Assembly: GCA_910587075.1 (NCBI GenBank)
Contig: CAJUKE010000005.1
Coordinates: 1 to 64,000 of the forward strand
Length of the DNA: 64,000 nt
Direction of reading: 5' to 3'
Source of the DNA: an uncultured Muribaculaceae bacterium
GTDB lineage: Bacteria; Bacteroidota; Bacteroidia; Bacteroidales; Muribaculaceae
A model generated the notes under the pieces. That model was not told the origin of the DNA. It saw only the letters and a program-made list of their open reading frames with translations, and ran no database searches. Below are positions 59,563 to 64,000 of the stretch, in pieces (the stretch's first letter is position 1; each line of letters opens with the position of its first letter). The translations under genes and the position numbers were made by a program.

Positions 59563-61353
59563 ATGTCCGTTAGATTATCTTTCCTGAAAAGCCGGTTCGC
59601 CGCGCTCTACGGCGGGACTTTTATAGCGTTGATTTATTTCTGCATCGACTGGTCGATGCAGACGACATTCCGAGGAATGTCGTTCTGGGAGCTGTACGTC
59701 AACAACGCCCTGCTGGCGCTTCTGCTGATGCTCCCATATATGATTTCCAGAAGGATATGGGTGCAGGGATTGACCATCGGCCTTGCTGACTGCGCCCTGA
59801 TAGCCAACCTGATGTACCGCCGCACTTACTTCACCCCGATTCCGCCGGAGAGCTATCTGATGGCGGGCAACCTGGGCGACTTCACTGCGAGCGTCACCGA
59901 CTCGATCTATTGGTTCGACTTCGGGTTCTTCATACTCCTGGCGGCCACCGTGTGGCTGGCGGCGAAGCTCCCCCGCGAAAGGCACCGCCGCCATTGGGGT
60001 TCCTATCTTGGCTCCATCATACTGCTCGGCATAGTGTCGGCCATCGGCGTGGCGTCGAAGGGTGGATTCCCGAAGGTTATGCGCAAGCTGTCGTCGTCGT
60101 GCTACTACAACACCACCCCGGCGCAGATTTACACCCCGGTGGGCTACCTCATACACACGGCGATGGAGACCGAGGACACCCTTACCCCTGAAATCGAGCA
60201 ACGGGTGGAAAGCTGGCTGCTCGACAAGGAACGGCTGCGCCCCTACCGCGGGCTCCCCGACTCGGTGGCGCCGAGGAAAAACCTCGTGGTGGTGCTCTTG
60301 GAATCGTTCGAAGGGTGGCTCCCCGAAACAGAAATCAACGGCAAACCGATCACCCCCTACATCAACTCGCTGCTGCGCGACTCGTCGACATTCTACGCTC
60401 CCAGGGTGCTCTCGCAGGTAAGCTCGGGGCGCTCCATCGACGGGCAGCTACTGATTTTCACGGGGCTTCTGCCGAGGTTCCACACCATATTCAGCACCAA
60501 GCACCCCGACAACTTCTACCCCACCCTCAACAAGGCCATGCGCGAAAAGTACGGCACGAAGAGCTACATATTCACCTGCGACCGCCCCATAACCTGGAAC
60601 CAGCAGGCCGTATCACCCGCCTTCGGCTACGACGCGATGTACAGCCGCGACACCTGGGTGCTCGACGATATGATCGGGAAACCGGCCAAGCTGAGCGACG
60701 CCTCATTCTTCCGCCAGTCGACCGACCTGCTGAAGTCGGGCGACCTCTGGCCCGAGGGTGAGTCGAGGCTGATGACTTTCGTGTCGTATTCGGGCCACAA
60801 CCCGTTCATACTCCCCGAAGAGAAGCGCGACCCGGAGTTCAACCTCCACAACGGCGACTTCAACAAGCGATTCGCCGACTACACCACGATGGCCCACTAC
60901 ACCGACGCGCAACTCCACACCATTATAGACTACCTGAAAGCGCGCCCCGACTACGACGAGACCCTCGTGGTAATCACCGGCGACCACGAAGGGCTGGCCT
61001 ACTACCGCGACGAGATCGTGGCTGACGACCGCCTCGGCATCGTGCCCGACAAGCAGTTCGTGCCCCTGATAATACTCAACAGCCCGGTAGGCGGCCGCGT
61101 CGACGAGGTCGTGGGGCAATACGACATCTACCCCACCCTGTTAGGGATGCTTGGCCTCGACGATTACCGCTGGAAGGGCCTGGGGCAGACGATGCTCGGC
61201 CCGGTGGCCGGATTCGCCGTATCGTCGTACACCAAGGAGGTGGTCGGCGACACCATAGGGGTGGATCCGGCGCTCCGCGACAACATTTTCGGAGCACGGC
61301 GCGCCAGCGACGACATCATAAACTTCGACCTTCTCAGAGGACGATACGAATAA
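59563..61353 (+). CDS. LTA-synthase-like sulfatase-family membrane enzyme
   Basis: A 596-residue protein with about four or five TM helices in the first 200 residues and a periplasmic sulfatase-fold domain (about 240-560). Metal-site residues are seen in LLESFEGW, SGRSIDG (Ser where lipoteichoic acid synthase has Thr), YSGHNPF and TGDHEG. Gram-negative relatives transfer phosphoglycerol or phosphoethanolamine to envelope glycans or lipids; the substrate here is unknown. A Vsr-like nuclease gene starts 1 nt behind its stop. Confidence 0.87.
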   Translation: MSVRLSFLKSRFAALYGGTFIALIYFCIDWSMQTTFRGMSFWELYVNNALLALLLMLPYMISRRIWVQGLTIGLADCALIANLMYRRTYFTPIPPESYLMAGNLGDFTASVTDSIYWFDFGFFILLAATVWLAAKLPRERHRRHWGSYLGSIILLGIVSAIGVASKGGFPKVMRKLSSSCYYNTTPAQIYTPVGYLIHTAMETEDTLTPEIEQRVESWLLDKERLRPYRGLPDSVAPRKNLVVVLLESFEGWLPETEINGKPITPYINSLLRDSSTFYAPRVLSQVSSGRSIDGQLLIFTGLLPRFHTIFSTKHPDNFYPTLNKAMREKYGTKSYIFTCDRPITWNQQAVSPAFGYDAMYSRDTWVLDDMIGKPAKLSDASFFRQSTDLLKSGDLWPEGESRLMTFVSYSGHNPFILPEEKRDPEFNLHNGDFNKRFADYTTMAHYTDAQLHTIIDYLKARPDYDETLVVITGDHEGLAYYRDEIVADDRLGIVPDKQFVPLIILNSPVGGRVDEVVGQYDIYPTLLGMLGLDDYRWKGLGQTMLGPVAGFAVSSYTKEVVGDTIGVDPALRDNIFGARRASDDIINFDLLRGRYE

Positions 61354-61354
61354 T

Positions 61355-61921
61355 ATGGACGTACTCACCCCGGAACAACGGCTCCGCTGCATGCGGGCCA
61401 ACAAGAGCCGCGACACCAAGCCGGAACGCGCTTTCGCGCGGCTTCTGTGGAGCGCCGGGGTGCGTTACCGCAAGCAGAGCCGCACTATTCCGGGGCGACC
61501 CGACTTCTCGATAAAGCGCTACCGGCTGGCGATATTCGTCGATGGTGATTTCTGGCACGGACGCGACTTCTCGCGGGACAACAACCGATTTCACCGCAAC
61601 CGCGACTTTTGGATCGCCAAAATCGAGCGGAACATCGAACGCGACCGCGAAGTGACCGCCCGGCTTGAGGAGATGGGATGGAAGGTGCTCCGCTTCTGGG
61701 AATCGGAGATTAAGAAGAACCCCGGGGCGTGCCTGCGTGCCGTGCTCGAATACCTCGCGGGATTCAGCTCGCTCTCGGCTCCGGCGTATCTGCCTACTGA
61801 CCTCCAGCCCGGTACCCACGACCTGCCGCTCATCGCCGCCGCGCCAACGACATACACCACCTTGACGGAAACAAGCGAGGCGGCGGAACCCGCCGCCCCG
61901 TATGGCGATTGCGATACGTGA
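61355..61921 (+). CDS. Very-short-patch-repair (Vsr)-like endonuclease
   Basis: A 188-residue nuclease of the Vsr fold. Conserved: TPEQRLRCMRANKSRDTKPE, GRPDFSI with catalytic-type D50, DFWHGRDF with H68, and RDFWIAKIERNIERD. Escherichia coli Vsr holds a structural zinc through His and Cys; here the matching positions are Asp65, Asp71 and Ser117, so the zinc site is lost. The last ~50 residues are a low-complexity Ala/Thr/Pro tail beyond the family core. No DNA-cytosine methyltransferase is in the window. It overlaps transcriptionally with the LTA-synthase-like gene (1 nt gap). Confidence 0.88.
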   Translation: MDVLTPEQRLRCMRANKSRDTKPERAFARLLWSAGVRYRKQSRTIPGRPDFSIKRYRLAIFVDGDFWHGRDFSRDNNRFHRNRDFWIAKIERNIERDREVTARLEEMGWKVLRFWESEIKKNPGACLRAVLEYLAGFSSLSAPAYLPTDLQPGTHDLPLIAAAPTTYTTLTETSEAAEPAAPYGDCDT

Positions 61922-61943
61922 CTTCGTCGCTTACTTGACGCGC

Positions 61944-63260
61944 TTACTTCAGGAGCGAGACGCGCACGCGCGTATTCTTCAACTTGTGGGGGGCAAGGAG
62001 TTCGAGCACCTTTCCGGCCTTGGCGCGGGGCACCGCCACGATCGAGCTGTGGTCGTCGACAATGATTTTGCCGACCTCCTCCTTGGTCAGACCGCCGCGC
62101 TGCATGACGTAGCCCGCGACATCACCCTTTGAGATGCGCTCCTTCTTTCCGGCGTTGATGTAGAGCGTTGCCACCTCGGAGCGGATGCCGTTGTCGGAAA
62201 TCGAGCGCGGATGGTATTCGCGATCCCAGTTGACATATTCGGGGATGCTCTCCTCCTCGTTGACAATGAGGTAGGCGGTACCCTCGGCCCCCTGTCGGGC
62301 TGTACGGCCGTTGCGGTGGGTCCAGCTTTCGGGCGAGAGGGGCAGGTGGTAATGAATCACATAGTTTACCGAGTCGATGTCGAGGCCGCGCGCCCCGAGG
62401 TCGGTCGATACCAGTATGGGCGTGGTGCCGTTGTTGAGAAGGTCGACGGCAAGCTTGCGCTCGCGCTGCTCAAGTCCGCCGTGGTATAGCCCGGCGGGGA
62501 ACCCCTCCTCCTTCAGATGGTTGAAAACGCGCTCGGCGCTCTCGCGGTGGTTGACGAACACCACCGCCTTCCCGTCGGGGAGCGAGCGCAGAAGCTCGTC
62601 GAGGGTCGATAGCTTGTCCTTCGCCGGGGAGGGGACCATCACCGTCTGCAGGCGGCTCTTCGCCCCCTGCCGGGTGAAGTCGATAACCTCGGGGTTACGC
62701 CCCATATTCAGGAAGTCGGGCATCTCGGCGAGCTTCGTGGCAGAAGTGAGGATAATAAGCTTGAGCTTCCTCATCTTGCCCACGATGCGCTTCATCTCGT
62801 CGTAGAATCCGAGCTCCAGCGATTTGTCGTATTCGTCGAGCACCAGGGCGTCGCAAGCCGCGAGGTCGAGGTTGCGGCGCTGTAGATGGTCGAGGAGTCG
62901 GCCCGGAGTCGCGACAATAATATCGGGGAGCGGCGAGAGCGACTTCACCTCGTCGGCCATATTGTGACCGCCATAGAAGGCGACGGTCTTCAATCCGGCG
63001 GCGACGGGGCGGAGCACGTCGGCGATCTGTATCACCAGCTCGCGCGAGGGAGCCATGACCACGGCCTGCACCTTCTTGCCGTCGGAGGGGCCGAGGGTGC
63101 GGAGCAGCCTCAACGCGAAAGCGGCGGTCTTACCCGACCCGGTAGGGGCCAGGAGAATCACGCGGTCAGCGTCGGTCGAAGCCATAAGCTGCTGCATATC
63201 GTTGAGAACATTGATGTTGTGGCGCTCTCTGAGGCGCTCGGTAATGGTCTTGGTATCCAT
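61944..63260 (-). CDS. DEAD-box RNA helicase with DbpA-type C-terminal domain
   Basis: A 438-residue ATP-dependent RNA helicase. Motif I is APTGSGKT with K44, Ia PSRELV, II DEYD at 142-145 (DEAD in most relatives), III TSAT at 172-175, then STDLGARGLDID and HRNGRTARQG in the second RecA domain. Residues about 370-438 match the DbpA RNA-binding domain (KGDVAGYVMQRGGL, VRVSLLK), which in DbpA recognises hairpin 92 of 23S rRNA. A role in large-subunit assembly is therefore likely. It converges on the Vsr gene with 22 bp between stops. Confidence 0.9.
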   Translation of the reverse strand: MDTKTITERLRERHNINVLNDMQQLMASTDADRVILLAPTGSGKTAAFALRLLRTLGPSDGKKVQAVVMAPSRELVIQIADVLRPVAAGLKTVAFYGGHNMADEVKSLSPLPDIIVATPGRLLDHLQRRNLDLAACDALVLDEYDKSLELGFYDEMKRIVGKMRKLKLIILTSATKLAEMPDFLNMGRNPEVIDFTRQGAKSRLQTVMVPSPAKDKLSTLDELLRSLPDGKAVVFVNHRESAERVFNHLKEEGFPAGLYHGGLEQRERKLAVDLLNNGTTPILVSTDLGARGLDIDSVNYVIHYHLPLSPESWTHRNGRTARQGAEGTAYLIVNEEESIPEYVNWDREYHPRSISDNGIRSEVATLYINAGKKERISKGDVAGYVMQRGGLTKEEVGKIIVDDHSSIVAVPRAKAGKVLELLAPHKLKNTRVRVSLLK

Positions 63261-63277
63261 ATTGGGGGAACTTTAGG

Positions 63278-63790
63278 TCAGTTTACGATATACCCGTGGA
63301 GGGGGGTGTCGTCGGTGGGGAGCACGTTGTAGCGGCGCAGCTCCAACTCGCGGTCGGCGGCCTGACCCGATATGGGACGGCCGTAATTTTCAAATACGAA
63401 GTAGCGGCTACCGCACTTTGGGCACACGGCCTCGTGGGTTTTGGAGTCGACCCGCACCCTCACCGTCTGCGAGTTTTCGACGGGGCACGACAGGTCGAGC
63501 GCCACGGGTTGCCCGGTGAGCGCCACGGCCAGGAGCACGCCCCCGTAGCCGGTTTCGTTGGTGGCGAGGTAGGGGAAATCCTTCGGGAGCCGCTCGCTCT
63601 TGATGTAGTAGTCGAAGTCGAGCGGGTTGGCGCCGGGGCCGTACTGCTGCCACTCGTTGATGGTCGCGAAGCGGAGGAACACCGGGGCCGGCGGGGTGCG
63701 CACATGGTCGTTGGACCCACAGGCGGCGACAGCCGCGGCGATAACGGCCGCGGCTGTCGCTATGATTATATTTCGCAGAATGCTTTTCAT
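63278..63790 (-). CDS. Lipoprotein with Rieske-like fold but altered ligands
   Basis: A 170-residue lipoprotein with lipobox AAVAAC (Cys24). The mature domain shows LDLSCPVE (Cys102) and VCPKCGSRYFVFENYGRP (Cys123 and Cys126), spaced like the two cluster loops of a Rieske domain. The usual CxH and CxxH histidines are missing: the loops read CPVE and CPKC. It may bind another metal or just keep the fold. The gene follows the SRPBCC gene and precedes the helicase on the same strand. Confidence 0.65.
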   Translation of the reverse strand: MKSILRNIIIATAAAVIAAAVAACGSNDHVRTPPAPVFLRFATINEWQQYGPGANPLDFDYYIKSERLPKDFPYLATNETGYGGVLLAVALTGQPVALDLSCPVENSQTVRVRVDSKTHEAVCPKCGSRYFVFENYGRPISGQAADRELELRRYNVLPTDDTPLHGYIVN

Positions 63791-63869
63791 CCGGATAGGT
63801 GTTTTCCCGGACTCTCCGGGAGCATCACACCCCGCGCGGCGCCGTAGCCCGCACGCGGTATGTGATATA

Positions 63870-64000
63870 TTAACGGCTGAGGCCGCTGATGAGTTCGCCG
63901 AACTTGTCGGCGGCCTTCTGCATATAGGGCCCGACCATGGGGCGGAGCATCATGGGGATGTCCACGTCGATCACGGTCTCCACCTCGGTGGAGGTTTCGG
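63870..64000 (-). CDS. SRPBCC-type protein, C-terminal part
   Basis: Only the last 43 codons lie in the window. They read ETSTEVETVIDVDIPMMLRP, then MVGPYMQKAADKFGELISGLSR, ending at TAA (63872-63870). The acidic beta strand followed by a long amphipathic helix is the typical C-terminus of START-like SRPBCC proteins of Bacteroidota, which bind hydrophobic ligands. The identification rests on this short stretch, so it is tentative. Confidence 0.6.
   Translation of the reverse strand, partial: ETSTEVETVIDVDIPMMLRPMVGPYMQKAADKFGELISGLSR

Overview
The window is chromosomal DNA from a GC-rich member of the Bacteroidales, plausibly Muribaculaceae-like. Three things point there. First, families typical of Bacteroidota are present: the RprXY two-component pair, DUF4270 next to a short GT5 glycogen synthase, DUF4295 behind L28-L33, DUF5723, DUF5063 and a 600-residue LptF/G permease. 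Second, promoters fit TTTG-N19/20-TAnnTTTG and not the sigma-70 pattern. Third, secreted proteins carry Bacteroidota lipoboxes or a C-terminal sorting-like tail. The family assignment is an inference from composition and gene content.

Layout. 1-3667 (minus): partial tRNA-Gly, a SpoU-type RNA methyltransferase, folC and a split chromate-type transporter. 3964-14678: a lipoprotein plus DUF5723 outer-membrane pair, rprXY, a secreted GH13 enzyme, lpxB, an RsmI-like methyltransferase and an MBL-fold hydrolase. 14843-16174: an AT-rich insert with a DUF1016 nuclease and a 49-aa ORF. 16341-24151: HdeD-like membrane protein, W/G/Y-rich secreted protein, FadL-like barrel, Fe-type SOD, DUF1015, small lipoprotein and fabD. 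24152-24591: hairpin and tandem-repeat-rich spacer. 24592-34364: DUF4270, glycogen synthase, the L28-L33-DUF4295 operon, nadE, a large modular secreted protein and a flavodiiron protein. 34365-38924: guaB, an AT-richer retropepsin-like protein, metK and tRNA-Cys. 39194-50255: dnaE, trxA, acyltransferase, ribBA, LptF/G, LysR, and a ThrE-type exporter in two pieces with a small membrane protein. 50588-57884: C40 peptidase, an AT-rich abiF-like gene preceded by its own promoter, short RNA and terminator, then ligA, a DUF5063-nadD-gmk-yicC cluster and tsaB. 57974-64000: lipoprotein GH13, an LTA-synthase-like sulfatase, a Vsr-like nuclease, a DbpA-type helicase, a cysteine-bearing lipoprotein and a partial SRPBCC protein.

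Most of the window is housekeeping: folate, riboflavin, NAD, GMP and SAM synthesis, replication and repair, envelope building, oxidative stress and alpha-glucan use. The accessory part is small and scattered: DUF1016, AbiF and Vsr are each single genes or pairs inserted between core genes. The observation most worth following is the abiF locus. A well-formed Bacteroidota promoter drives an RNA of about 50 nt that ends in a hairpin and U-tract touching the abiF start codon, and the RNA can fold in two mutually exclusive ways. This fits an RNA antitoxin or attenuator controlling a HEPN toxin.
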